Assembly: GCA_031177845.1 (NCBI GenBank)
Contig: JAPSGG010000132.1
Coordinates: 1 to 5,668, forward strand
From: Chromatiales bacterium
GTDB lineage: Bacteria; Pseudomonadota; Gammaproteobacteria; JACCYU01
Direction: 5' to 3'
DNA: 5,668 nucleotides
Made by a program: the position numbers and the translations under genes. The notes beneath the pieces are model-generated. The model made no database searches. It had not been told where the DNA came from and worked only from the letters and a program-made list of their open reading frames with translations. Shown one piece after another: positions 1 through 5,576 of the stretch (the first letter of the stretch is position 1; every line of letters begins with the position of its first letter).

Positions 1-8
1 GCCGTCAT

Positions 9-31
9 AAGGCATAGTCACAAGGCATAGT
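9..31. repeat. Short direct repeat AAGGCATAGT x2
   Basis: The ten bases AAGGCATAGT occur at 9-18 and again at 22-31, thirteen bases apart. They lie at the edge of the decayed transposase. They could be relics of insertion or slippage; two copies are too few to infer a binding site. Confidence 0.4.
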
Positions 32-48
32 ACGCAGCGTACACGCTG
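30..48. repeat. Two overlapping palindromes
   Basis: GTACGC-A-GCGTAC (30-42) is a perfect 6-bp inverted repeat around one base. It overlaps a second perfect one, CAGCGT-AC-ACGCTG (35-48). The two are mutually exclusive as hairpins. The function is unknown; they sit inside the transposase remnant region. Confidence 0.45.
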
Positions 49-269
49 GCCCCGCGTCGGCTGCTAGTCGGATTGCTATTCTGTCATGTTCATTAGCAAT
101 AGCGAAAAGCTCACCGCAGTACGAGCATCTGCGGCAACCAGATGAATCTTGGTGGTCCAACCGCTTCTCGATTTGTCAATGGCTTGTGGGCCGTTTTGGC
201 CCGCCCTTGCTACGCGGCTTTTTCTTCATACCGCGGGCTTAAACATGTTCGCTTCTTCCGTGCTCGGCC

Positions 270-743
270 TCACAGCGAGATGCTCGGAAGGTCCAGCTTT
301 ACGCCCAAGTGTCCAGCGCCCTGGCGCCCCTGATCTCGTCCGCCGCGGATGACGGCGCCACACAGTCCTGTTAAACGCGGATCCCCGACTTTTGTTAGCT
401 GCGCGCGATACTGGCGGGCGTTTTCTCGTGATAGATAACCTACGGTTTTGCCATCAATGTCGACGCGCACAGCCATTGGATCGAACTGATTGCCGTCTTC
501 CAGCACCAGCACAGCCTTTACAAACTTTTCTACGCCATCGACGGTATTTCCACCAGCGATTTCTCTTAACGCGTCTTGATAGCGCGACTCTCCGATGATA
601 TCGACCCTGTAAGTTCCTGGCCCTGGCAATTCGCCTCGCATGTTTGCCACGGGCGATGGAACCTTTTTCGGCAATCGCTTTCGAGCAACGCACACGGTGC
701 CCAAGGCTGCAACTGAAACGATCAAGAAGATTCCCATGTCCAT
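270..743 (-). CDS. Membrane-anchored HIRAN-domain protein
   Basis: A 157-aa protein. Residues 4-20 form one hydrophobic helix followed by a basic stretch (RKRLPKK, 21-27), which predicts an N-terminal anchor with the rest in the cytoplasm. Residues about 45-155 match the HIRAN pattern: GESRYQDALREIAGG near the domain start, then a strand with VLVLEDGNQFDPMAVRVDIDG (last residue at 98), then KTVGYLSRENARQY. HIRAN domains are known as DNA-end or damaged-DNA binding modules in helicases such as HLTF and also occur as small stand-alone bacterial proteins. The start at 743 was chosen because GGAG lies 7 nt upstream and the helix begins there. The frame stays open to an ATG at 845, but that would put 34 polar residues before the helix and has no clear ribosome site. 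It appears to be transcribed alone. The domain call is fairly firm; the cellular role is unknown. Confidence 0.65.
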   Translation of the reverse strand: MDMGIFLIVSVAALGTVCVARKRLPKKVPSPVANMRGELPGPGTYRVDIIGESRYQDALREIAGGNTVDGVEKFVKAVLVLEDGNQFDPMAVRVDIDGKTVGYLSRENARQYRAQLTKVGDPRLTGLCGAVIRGGRDQGRQGAGHLGVKLDLPSISL

Positions 744-857
744 CTGGTGACTCCAATTCCCACCCAATGTTACAGCTTGACGCAAAGCGCTGCTGAACGG
801 ACGCAAGCTGGTCGGGGCCGCCAGCGCGCCCGTCTGAATTGTCATCGGTGCTTGATA

Positions 858-882
858 TGGCCGGCGGGAAGATTGCCGGCTA
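858..882 (-). other. Hairpin, terminator-like without U-tract
   Basis: TGGCCGGC (858-865) pairs with GCCGGCTA (875-882), giving 8 bp with one G-U wobble and a 9-nt loop. On the minus strand it starts at the stop codon of the small interrupted frame ending at 880. No T-run follows, so classical termination is doubtful. Confidence 0.3.
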
Positions 883-1083
883 TGGATTCAGATGATCGAA
901 AACCTCGCCTTTTAGGCGGTCGGCGTACGCGCGGCCCTCTTCGCTGATCCGTAGCTAGTCACTAACGAACTTTTGCAGCGCCTGGAACGAACCACTTATA
1001 GCAGTTGATTCGGCACAAGCGATCGCCACCGCTGGGCTTTTCCAAAACGCCGCTACGGCCGCGGCTGCTCCAATCCATGTCAA
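880..1083 (-). pseudogene. Possible small membrane ORF interrupted by an amber codon
   Basis: One minus-strand frame runs from a TTG at 1083 (after an in-frame TGA a few codons upstream) to TAG at 880-882, with a single in-frame TAG at 955-957. The first part (42 residues) begins with a hydrophobic, Ala-rich stretch (TWIGAAAAVAAF and on) and ends FQALQKFVSD. After the amber codon the frame continues coding-like with LRISEEGRAYADRLKGEV and then FDHLNP. No good ribosome site precedes the TTG, and no family was recognised. It is either a decayed gene or chance open frame in GC-rich DNA. It is the most protein-like reading in the 744-1226 gap, but support is weak. Confidence 0.22.
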
Positions 1084-1159
1084 CGCCGCTCAATTCAAGA
1101 TGGCTGCCGGTGGTCAGAGAACGTGTGCGGCGGATTCATACATTCGTAGCCCCAAAGTA

Positions 1160-1185
1160 AAGGGCCCGGTCTGAACCGGACCCTT
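1160..1185 (-). terminator. Rho-independent terminator of the minus-strand unit
   Basis: AAGGGCCCGGT (1160-1170) and ACCGGACCCTT (1175-1185) form an 11-bp stem with one G-U wobble and a 4-nt loop. On the minus strand the stem ends in CCCTT and is followed by TACTTT, a modest U-tract. It lies about 40 nt beyond the TAA at 1227-1229, which suggests that TAA is the true end of the last gene. Confidence 0.6.
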
Positions 1186-1226
1186 GAGATAACCAATTGA
1201 CCGGCTGGCGAATCTTGCCTATAGAC

Positions 1227-1379
1227 TTACGAGGACTTCTTGGATGAAGCTGCTTGTTTAGTGCTTTCGACGGTCTTCTTGGTGTCCTCGGTCGCATTGC
1301 CGGTGGCCTTTCTGGTGCGCGCGGCAGCCTCATCAGAGGTCTTCTGCGTTGCGCTCAGCGGCGCTGCCGACGGCTTGGC
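1227..1379 (-). other. Ala/Lys-rich coding tail in the +1 frame
   Basis: Reading minus from 1379 to the TAA at 1227-1229, this frame is open for 50 residues and is rich in Ala, Lys, Thr and Ser: TSDEAAARTRKATGNATEDT, then KKTVESTKQAASSKKSS. It has no start codon of its own and is in the +1 frame relative to the small gene that stops at 1333, overlapping its last codons. The terminator follows closely. The composition fits the low-complexity basic tails of phasin-like or histone-H1-like proteins. It probably belongs to the same protein as 1333-1554, joined either by an ancestral reading frame (one extra base here, or a sequence error) or by +1 frameshifting at the stop codon. Confidence 0.45.
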
Positions 1380-1554
1380 TCAGTCCCTCGGGCAGCGACC
1401 TGCCCTGAACCTTGAACGTTATCCGCTCCGTAGTCATGCTCTGCTCTAATTGGTCGCCGTATGCGCGCCAAGTCTGAGATAGGGCCTCGACGGCCTCATT
1501 GACGCTTTCCACGTATGTCTGGCCATACTCCTTGACGTGCATACGCCGGTTCAT
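1333..1554 (-). CDS. Small charged hypothetical protein, probably the N-terminal part of a frameshifted gene
   Basis: As read, 73 aa ending at TGA (1333-1335), with a second TGA directly after it in the same frame. The N-terminal half (VKEYGQTYVESVNEAVEALS, then QTWRAYGDQLEQS) looks like an amphipathic helix, followed by TTERITFKVQGRSLPEGLSQ and AVGSAAERNAEDL. No signal peptide or membrane segment is seen. I do not recognise the family; helical N-terminus plus Ala/Lys tail resembles phasins (polyester-granule coat proteins), but that is only a compositional hint. No clear Shine-Dalgarno precedes the ATG at 1554; translation may be coupled to the gene whose stop lies 43 nt upstream. An internal ATG at 1437 (MTTERITF) is an alternative start. 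With the +1-frame tail to 1227 the product would be about 108 aa. Confidence 0.5.
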   Translation of the reverse strand: MNRRMHVKEYGQTYVESVNEAVEALSQTWRAYGDQLEQSMTTERITFKVQGRSLPEGLSQAVGSAAERNAEDL

Positions 1555-1597
1555 GGCTGCAACGCGAGATCGATGAACTGATCAGCAACGCCGAAAC

Positions 1598-2401
1598 TTA
1601 CCGATTAAGGTTGGCCTCGTCACGGCTGTGCATCGGAGGAAACACCATGACCGCATCGAGATCCTTCCATTCACCGTTCTCTTTGATCTTAGGCGTCGTG
1701 CGACCCTCGTATTTGACGACGTGGCGACTATCCTTCACCACGGTAAAGAACACAGGATCGACTACCAATCTGACTAAAAAGCTGGCGGGAACCATCTTAA
1801 TGATCACCGCCGGCTTCCCCTTCCATGTCGCCTCATCTGACTTGACCAAGTTGAAGCCGACGGTCTGGGTGCGCGGAATGACGATGTATCGCAAGAAAAC
1901 TGCCTTCCCCTGCATCAACTCATCCCAATGCGCGAGCATGTAAGGCACGATGTCGTCGTTGACGACGGTACTGGCCTCAAGATCCTCAACGTCGGTATAG
2001 GTTTCGCCGTTTTTCACATATCTAAACGAGATCCGGCCCCGACCTTTCCAGGCATCGCCGTGAATCTCGGCCTGGCCGTGGGCATCGATCTGCTTCTCCA
2101 GGAGTTGGTAAGAGACGAGCCTGTCGTCATGGTAGGTTGCCTTTTCGATGGCAGCGGTTCGGCCGTCAGGATAGGTGTAGGTTCTCGTCACGTAAATCTC
2201 ATTGCCCGAGTGCCTCGCCGTTCTGCGAAAATTGAATAGCAGGTGCTGGAGATTTGAGTCTTTCTGATAAATCTTCCCGATCAGCACCTCGTCTGCATGG
2301 CTGCCTATAGGATGCTCCTGACCGGCCCCAGCTAGCCCGGAAAGGCAAAGGACGCCAAATGCTGCGAGGCACACGACCGAACTTGAAAACTTATTAAGCA
2401 T
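1598..2401 (-). CDS. Exported hypothetical protein (beta-rich, periplasmic)
   Basis: A 267-aa protein. The N-terminus is a clear Sec signal: MLNK, a hydrophobic core (about residues 8-23), then an A-G-A site at 24-26. There is no lipobox Cys, so a soluble periplasmic or outer-membrane-associated protein is expected. The mature part alternates polar and hydrophobic residues (VTRTYTYPDGRTAAIEKATY; RGRISFRYVKNGETYTDVED), typical of beta-sheet proteins. It also has WKGKPAVIIKMVP followed by a hydrophobic strand segment, FLVRLVVDPVFFTVV. The repeated beta-strands loosely recall DUF3108 or LolA-type lipid-binding folds; I could not assign a family. The start at 2401 is supported by GGAGAGA about 9 nt upstream. 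It lies 121 nt downstream of soxR on the same strand and may be co-transcribed with it, though two inverted repeats separate them. Function unknown. Confidence 0.75.
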   Translation of the reverse strand: MLNKFSSSVVCLAAFGVLCLSGLAGAGQEHPIGSHADEVLIGKIYQKDSNLQHLLFNFRRTARHSGNEIYVTRTYTYPDGRTAAIEKATYHDDRLVSYQLLEKQIDAHGQAEIHGDAWKGRGRISFRYVKNGETYTDVEDLEASTVVNDDIVPYMLAHWDELMQGKAVFLRYIVIPRTQTVGFNLVKSDEATWKGKPAVIIKMVPASFLVRLVVDPVFFTVVKDSRHVVKYEGRTTPKIKENGEWKDLDAVMVFPPMHSRDEANLNR

Positions 2402-2472
2402 GACCTGTCTCTCCAGGATGAACCGTTATCATCTAGAGCTACGAACTACAGCACAAGCGCCAGCCGCGTATC

Positions 2473-2498
2473 TAGCTCGGGAGTGGCGCCCCGAGCTA
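2473..2498 (-). other. Perfect 9-bp hairpin between soxR and the exported-protein gene
   Basis: TAGCTCGGG (2473-2481) and CCCGAGCTA (2490-2498) pair perfectly across an 8-nt loop. The hairpin lies 24 nt after the soxR stop on the minus strand. No U-run follows on either strand, so it is either an atypical terminator or attenuator, or an RNA-stabilising element. Confidence 0.5.
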
Positions 2499-2511
2499 CC
2501 TGTTGTCCAAT

Positions 2512-2551
2512 CGGGACCAAGGCTAGTCTGGAGCGAGCAATCTTGGTCCCG
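2512..2551 (-). repeat. Perfect 10-bp inverted repeat straddling the soxR stop codon
   Basis: CGGGACCAAG (2512-2521) is the exact reverse complement of CTTGGTCCCG (2542-2551). The 20-nt loop contains the soxR stop (2523-2525) and its last codons; the right arm encodes part of the C-terminal PRLL region. It could end soxR transcription together with the hairpin at 2473-2498 or protect the mRNA 3' end. Confidence 0.5.
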
Positions 2552-2990
2552 GGCCTTGTTCAGAAAGCTCATCCCAAGGATTGCGTAACGGGCAGTCTCT
2601 TAGCGATAGGCAACCGCAGCCGATGCAGTTGCTGAGCTGATCGCGCAGCTGGGTCAGCTTGGCGATTCGATCGTTCAGCTCCACTTTCCACTTGGCCGAG
2701 AGCTTGCTCCAGTCCGCGGCCGTGGGCGTGCGTCCTTCCGGCAGCGTCATCAAGGCTTCGCGAATCGACGCCAACGGAATGCCGACTCTTTGTGCTACCT
2801 TGATGACGGCTACACGACGCAGCACTTCGCGCGGATATCGGCGCTGATTACCTGGATTGCGCCAGCTCTTGATCAGGCCTTTGGATTCATAGAAGTGGAT
2901 CGCGGAAACCGCCACGCCGCTGCGTGCCGCGACCTCGCCCACGGTGAGTTCTCTCCTGAAGCGGTGCGGATCGAGTTTGGTCATGTTCAT
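2523..2990 (-). CDS. soxR: SoxR, redox-sensing [2Fe-2S] MerR-family activator
   Basis: A 155-aa protein, the normal SoxR length. Residues 15-60 are the MerR winged helix-turn-helix ([20 protein letters not shown], then ESKGLI and [12 protein letters not shown]). Residues about 85-120 form the dimerisation helix. The C-terminus has the SoxR cluster motif [19 protein letters not shown] with Cys122, Cys125, Cys127 and Cys133, the four [2Fe-2S] ligands. SoxR is a cytoplasmic dimer that, when its cluster is oxidised by redox-cycling drugs or nitric oxide, untwists promoters with overlong spacers. No soxS-like gene is visible in the window. The adjacent divergent promoter carries a SoxR box, so SoxR probably controls the reductase and exporter directly, as in pseudomonads. 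The start at 2990 has GAGG 10 nt upstream (partly within the box) and AAGAG nearer; the ATG two codons in, at 2984, is possible. Confident call. Confidence 0.96.
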   Translation of the reverse strand: MNMTKLDPHRFRRELTVGEVAARSGVAVSAIHFYESKGLIKSWRNPGNQRRYPREVLRRVAVIKVAQRVGIPLASIREALMTLPEGRTPTAADWSKLSAKWKVELNDRIAKLTQLRDQLSNCIGCGCLSLRDCPLRNPWDELSEQGPGPRLLAPD

Positions 2991-2996
2991 TTTCTC

Positions 2997-3027
2997 TTGA
3001 CCTCAACCAAGATTGAGGTTTTACACT
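2997..3027 (+). promoter_or_regulatory. SoxR-type promoter with 19-bp spacer
   Basis: A -35 box TTGACC (2997-3002) and a -10 box TACACT (3022-3027) are separated by exactly 19 bp, the overlong spacing that marks MerR/SoxR-activated promoters. Transcription would start near 3034, giving a leader of about 33 nt before the reductase ATG at 3067. Confidence 0.85.
3001..3018. promoter_or_regulatory. SoxR box (operator)
   Basis: CCTCAACCAAGATTGAGG has perfect 6-bp outer arms CCTCAA/TTGAGG. It matches the E. coli soxS operator CCTCAAGTTAACTTGAGG at the arms and length. It sits inside the promoter spacer and 11-28 nt upstream of the soxR ATG, so it can serve both directions. The left half provides the GAGG of the soxR ribosome site on the minus strand. 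Confidence 0.92.
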
Positions 3028-3066
3028 CGTGCTTCTCGATTCGCAACTCCAATGGAGCGCAAAGCG

Positions 3067-3643
3067 ATGAACGGCAAAATCAACGTCGCACTGATTTATG
3101 GCAGCACCCGCGAGGGACGTTTCTGCGGCGAAGTCGCCAGGTGGGCCGGCGCACAGATCGCCAGTCGAAGTGAATTCACGCTGGATGTGATCGATCCGGC
3201 TGTGCTGGCACTGCCGACCCGCCACGAGCGCGAGGACGGCGCTGAGTTGATCGCGCTGAAGCAGCGCATCGGACAGGCCGATGCTTTCGTGGTCGTCACT
3301 CCGGAGTACAACCACGGCTACCCTGCTGCGCTCAAGTTTCTGATCGACTCGGTTTACGATGAATGGCAGGCTAAGCCCGTCGCGTTTGTCTCTTACGGCG
3401 GGATTCCGGCGGGCTGCGCGCTGTCGAGCAGTTGCGTCTGGTGTTCGCGGAACTGCCGCCGTTACCATCAGGGATACGGTAAGCTTCGCTAACTTCTGGG
3501 AGCAGTTCGAAGCCACCAGCGAACTGCGGGCGCCCGAGCAACCCCGGAAATCCATATCGGCGCTGCTGGCGCAGTTGCACTGGTGGGCGATGGCTCTGCG
3601 TGATGCACGCAACGCCGCACCGTACGGGAAGACTGCCGTATGA
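3067..3643 (+). pseudogene. NADPH-dependent FMN reductase-like gene, twice frameshifted
   Basis: A flavodoxin-fold reductase of the SsuE / chromate-reductase type. The first part carries the FMN phosphate loop GSTREGR (residues 12-18) and the family signature VVTPEYNHGYPAALKFL (from residue 76). The frame then breaks. Near 3405 a one-base loss turns the expected YGG-I-S-GGLRAVEQLR into a shifted frame; GGLRAVEQLRLVFAEL continues in frame 3 from 3408. Near 3456 a second one-base loss moves the rest (AAVTIRDTVSFANFWEQFEA and on) to frame 2, ending at TGA 3641-3643. Restoring two bases gives about 192 aa, normal for the family. As read, translation stops at 3490-3492 after about 141 aa. The start at 3067 has GGAG 9 nt upstream; the ATG at 3052 is an alternative. 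It is the first gene after the SoxR promoter. The gene is either recently broken or holds sequencing errors. These enzymes reduce flavins or quinones with NADPH. Confidence 0.85.
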
Positions 3644-3738
3644 AGCCACTCGACGAGAGGCAGGCGCCGCAACGGCCAGTTGCTTATAAGCCCGAAATAC
3701 AATCACGAGTATTTCAATCCTGTCACCAAGGAGTTCGT

Positions 3739-4665
3739 GTGCAGCCGATTATTTCGGTATCCAAGCTCTCCAAAACCTATGCCGGTGGATTTCTGGCGCT
3801 GAAGAATATTGACTTGAAGATTCACTGCGGCGAGATCTTCGCGCTGCTCGGTCCGAATGGCGCGGGCAAGACGACCTTGATCAGCATCATCTGCGGCATC
3901 GTCACGCCAAGCACCGGCATCGTACTGGCCGATGGCCATGACATCGTCCGTGACTATCGTGCGGCTCGCTCCAAGATCGGCCTCGTTCCGCAGGAGCTAT
4001 CCACTGACCTGTGGGAGACCGTCTGGGACACGGTCAGCTTCAGCCGCGGCCTGTTCGGCAAGCCGCCGAATCCGGCGTATATCGAGAAGGTGCTGCGCGA
4101 CCTTTCCCTCTGGAACAAGAAGGATGCTGAGATCATGACGTTGTCCGGCGGCATGAAGCGCCGGGTGATGATCGCTAAAGCGCTCTCGCACGAGCCGCAG
4201 ATCCTGTTCCTCGATGAGCCCACCGCCGGTGTCGACGTCGAGCTGCGGCAAGGCATGTGGGAGATGGTGAGAAGTTTGCGGGCCAGCGGCGTCACAATCA
4301 TTCTAACTACCCACTACATCGAAGAGGCAGAAGAAATGGCCGATCGCATCGGGGTGATCAGCAAGGGCGAGCTCATCCTCGTCGAGGACAAGACCATCTT
4401 AATGGAAAAGCTCGGCAAGAAGCAGCTCACCCTGCACCTGCAGAGCCCGCTCGAAAGCATTCCGGCCGAGCTCGCCGGCTATCCTCTCGAACTATCGGCG
4501 GACGGAAACGAGTTGGTGTATACCTTCGACGTTCAGCACGAGCACACGGGAATAGCAAGCCTTCTGCGGCGGCTCGGCGAGCGCGGGATTGACTTCAAGG
4601 ATCTCCAGACCAACCAGAGCTCGCTGGAGGAAATCTTCGTCAGCCTGGTGAGGGCACGGCCATGA
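3739..4665 (+). CDS. yadG: YadG-like ABC exporter ATP-binding subunit
   Basis: A 308-aa protein, the length of E. coli YadG. Motifs in order: Walker A GPNGAGKT (38-45), Q-loop Gln85 in GLVPQE, signature LSGGMKRR (135-142), Walker B ILFLDEP (155-161), D-loop GVD (164-166) and switch His192 in TTHY. The last 100 residues are the C-terminal extension usual in ABC-2 ATPases, ending LEEIFVSLV. It hydrolyses ATP in the cytoplasm to drive the membrane partner encoded next; the substrate is unknown, though drug or envelope-compound export is usual for the family. The GTG start at 3739 was chosen over the in-frame ATG at 3640: AAGGAG lies 5 nt before the GTG, and the extra 33 residues are not family-like and lead into the upstream gene. 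It lies 95 nt after the reductase stop and is probably in the SoxR-driven unit. A TACAAT at 3698-3703 lacks a convincing -35 box. Confidence 0.92.
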   Translation: MQPIISVSKLSKTYAGGFLALKNIDLKIHCGEIFALLGPNGAGKTTLISIICGIVTPSTGIVLADGHDIVRDYRAARSKIGLVPQELSTDLWETVWDTVSFSRGLFGKPPNPAYIEKVLRDLSLWNKKDAEIMTLSGGMKRRVMIAKALSHEPQILFLDEPTAGVDVELRQGMWEMVRSLRASGVTIILTTHYIEEAEEMADRIGVISKGELILVEDKTILMEKLGKKQLTLHLQSPLESIPAELAGYPLELSADGNELVYTFDVQHEHTGIASLLRRLGERGIDFKDLQTNQSSLEEIFVSLVRARP

Positions 4666-5423
4666 ACGTCTACGCGATCAAGGCGATCTACATCTTCGAG
4701 ATGGCGCGCACCTGGCGCACGCTCTTGCAGAGCATCGCAGCACCTGTAATCTCGACCTCGCTTTACTTCATCGTCTTCGGCGCGGCCATCGGCTCGCGCA
4801 TGGTCGAAATCGACGGGATCAGCTACGGCGCCTTCATCGTGCCCGGGCTGATTATGCTGTCCCTGCTGTCGGAGAGCATTTCCAACGCGTCGTTCGGCAT
4901 CTACATGCCAAAGTTCTCAGGCACTATCTATGAAATTCTGTCCGCACCGATTTCGCCTTTCGAGACCATCGCCGGCTATGTGGGTGCCGCGGCCACCAAG
5001 TCCATCATTCTAGGGCTGCTCATGCTCGTCACGGCGCGGCTGTTCGTGGATTTTACGATCGTCCACCCGCTGTGGATGATCGGCTTCCTCGTGCTGACCT
5101 CAGTGACCTTCAGCCTCTTCGGCTTCATCCTTGGCATCTGGGCCGACGGTTTCGAGAAGCTGCAACTCGTGCCGATGCTGATCGTGACACCGCTGACTTT
5201 CTTAGGTGGCAGCTTCTATTCCATCGACATGCTGCCACCGTTCTGGCGGACGATCACGCTCTTCAATCCCGTTGTTTATCTCATCAGCGGCTTTCGCTGG
5301 AGCTTCTACGGGGTGTCGGATGTTAGCGTCGGCATCAGTTTAAGTATGACCCTGGCCTTCATGGCGCTGTGCTTGGCCACTGTGTGGTGGATCTTCAAGA
5401 CGGGGTACCGGCTCAAGGCGTAG
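4662..5423 (+). CDS. yadH: YadH-like ABC-2 exporter permease
   Basis: A 253-aa integral inner-membrane protein close in size to E. coli YadH (256 aa). Six hydrophobic segments are visible at roughly 22-44, 56-75, 103-127, 136-159, 168-188 and 227-246. The ABC-2 family hallmarks are present: [12 protein letters not shown] (90-101), the likely coupling segment, and [19 protein letters not shown] (178-196) followed by [15 protein letters not shown] (201-215). It forms the membrane channel, probably as a homodimer with two YadG subunits. Its ATG overlaps the yadG stop by four bases (ATGA), so translation is coupled; GAGGG lies about 7 nt upstream. The gene is intact. No U-tract terminator follows its stop. 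Substrate not predictable. Confidence 0.92.
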   Translation: MNVYAIKAIYIFEMARTWRTLLQSIAAPVISTSLYFIVFGAAIGSRMVEIDGISYGAFIVPGLIMLSLLSESISNASFGIYMPKFSGTIYEILSAPISPFETIAGYVGAAATKSIILGLLMLVTARLFVDFTIVHPLWMIGFLVLTSVTFSLFGFILGIWADGFEKLQLVPMLIVTPLTFLGGSFYSIDMLPPFWRTITLFNPVVYLISGFRWSFYGVSDVSVGISLSMTLAFMALCLATVWWIFKTGYRLKA

Positions 5424-5470
5424 CGCCACGGAACACCTGTCTGAATAAGCTGCCGGACTTAAGCTCATCC

Positions 5471-5512
5471 GGATCAGTACTGGGCGCAATGCGCTGATCA
5501 ATTGGCTGATCC
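5471..5512. repeat. Nested inverted repeats after yadH
   Basis: GGATCAG (5471-5477) pairs perfectly with CTGATCC (5506-5512), and GATCAG also pairs with CTGATC (5494-5499). Between them GCGC-AAT-GCGC makes a small inner stem. With no T-run it is not a canonical terminator, but it is the only structured element between yadH and the next gene. Confidence 0.35.
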
Positions 5513-5540
5513 ATGTTGTGGCGGTCGGACCAACAACAAA

Positions 5541-5569
5541 TTGCGTCTGGTACAGAGCTTAAATATATT
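5541..5569 (+). promoter_or_regulatory. Sigma-70-like promoter of the antitoxin gene
   Basis: TTGCGT (5541-5546) and TATATT (5564-5569) are spaced by 17 bp. The predicted start site is about 5576-5577, at the ATG itself, and no Shine-Dalgarno is seen, so the mRNA may be leaderless. Confidence 0.55.
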
Positions 5570-5576
5570 TCTGTAC
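5550..5576. promoter_or_regulatory. Candidate autoregulatory operator (palindrome over the -10 box)
   Basis: GTACAGA (5550-5556) and TCTGTAC (5570-5576) are perfect 7-bp arms around 13 AT-rich bases that contain the -10 box, and the right arm abuts the ATG. Toxin-antitoxin operons are commonly repressed by the antitoxin or complex at such sites; the role here is inferred from position. Confidence 0.5.

Larger units (their letters stand above)
5..225 (-). pseudogene. IS5-family-like transposase remnant (decayed)
   Basis: On the minus strand, the open frame 225-76 reads a stretch beginning NGPQAIDKSRSGWTTKIHLV and continuing AADARTAVSFSL. This resembles the conserved centre of IS5-family DDE transposases (R-S-x-G-x-x-T-K-I-H followed by an ADA/ADAR segment). 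The frame is closed upstream by TGA (226-228) and ends early at TAG (76-78). Just before that stop the conserved text degrades; a second frame from about 94 down to a TGA at 5-7 may carry a little more of the gene, but I could not match it. The DDE catalytic residues and the N-terminal part are absent, so this cannot be an active transposase. No clear terminal inverted repeats or target duplication were found. The family call rests on motif recognition only; it suggests an insertion-prone accessory region. Confidence 0.6.

Noticed and set aside
188..202. GGGCC-GTTTT-GGCCC hairpin as a terminator for the HIRAN gene
   Set aside because: Only 5 bp, no U-run on the minus strand, and it lies within the transposase relic.
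744..845. Extending the HIRAN protein to the ATG at 845
   Set aside because: It would put 34 polar residues before the membrane helix, whereas the ATG at 743 has GGAG 7 nt upstream.
1000..1130. Plus-strand Ala-rich open stretch
   Set aside because: It is the complement of a GC-rich region, has no start with a ribosome site, and matches no family I recognise.
1928..2239. Plus-strand frame of about 100 codons
   Set aside because: It is antisense to the well-supported exported-protein gene and has no family signal.
3013..3066. Reductase start at the ATG 3013
   Set aside because: The first codon falls inside the SoxR box and upstream of the predicted transcript start (about 3034).
2887..3702. 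Long minus-strand open frame of 271 codons
   Set aside because: It lies antisense to the reductase gene, crosses the SoxR promoter and overlaps soxR in another frame; its residues show no family pattern, while the plus-strand readings do.
3640..3738. Upstream ATG start for yadG giving a 33-residue extension
   Set aside because: The GTG at 3739 has AAGGAG at ideal spacing and gives the normal YadG length and N-terminus; the extension is not family-like, although the ATG overlaps the reductase stop.
5424..5470. Terminator directly after yadH
   Set aside because: CCGGA/TCCGG gives only a 5-bp stem with a 10-nt loop and no T-tract.
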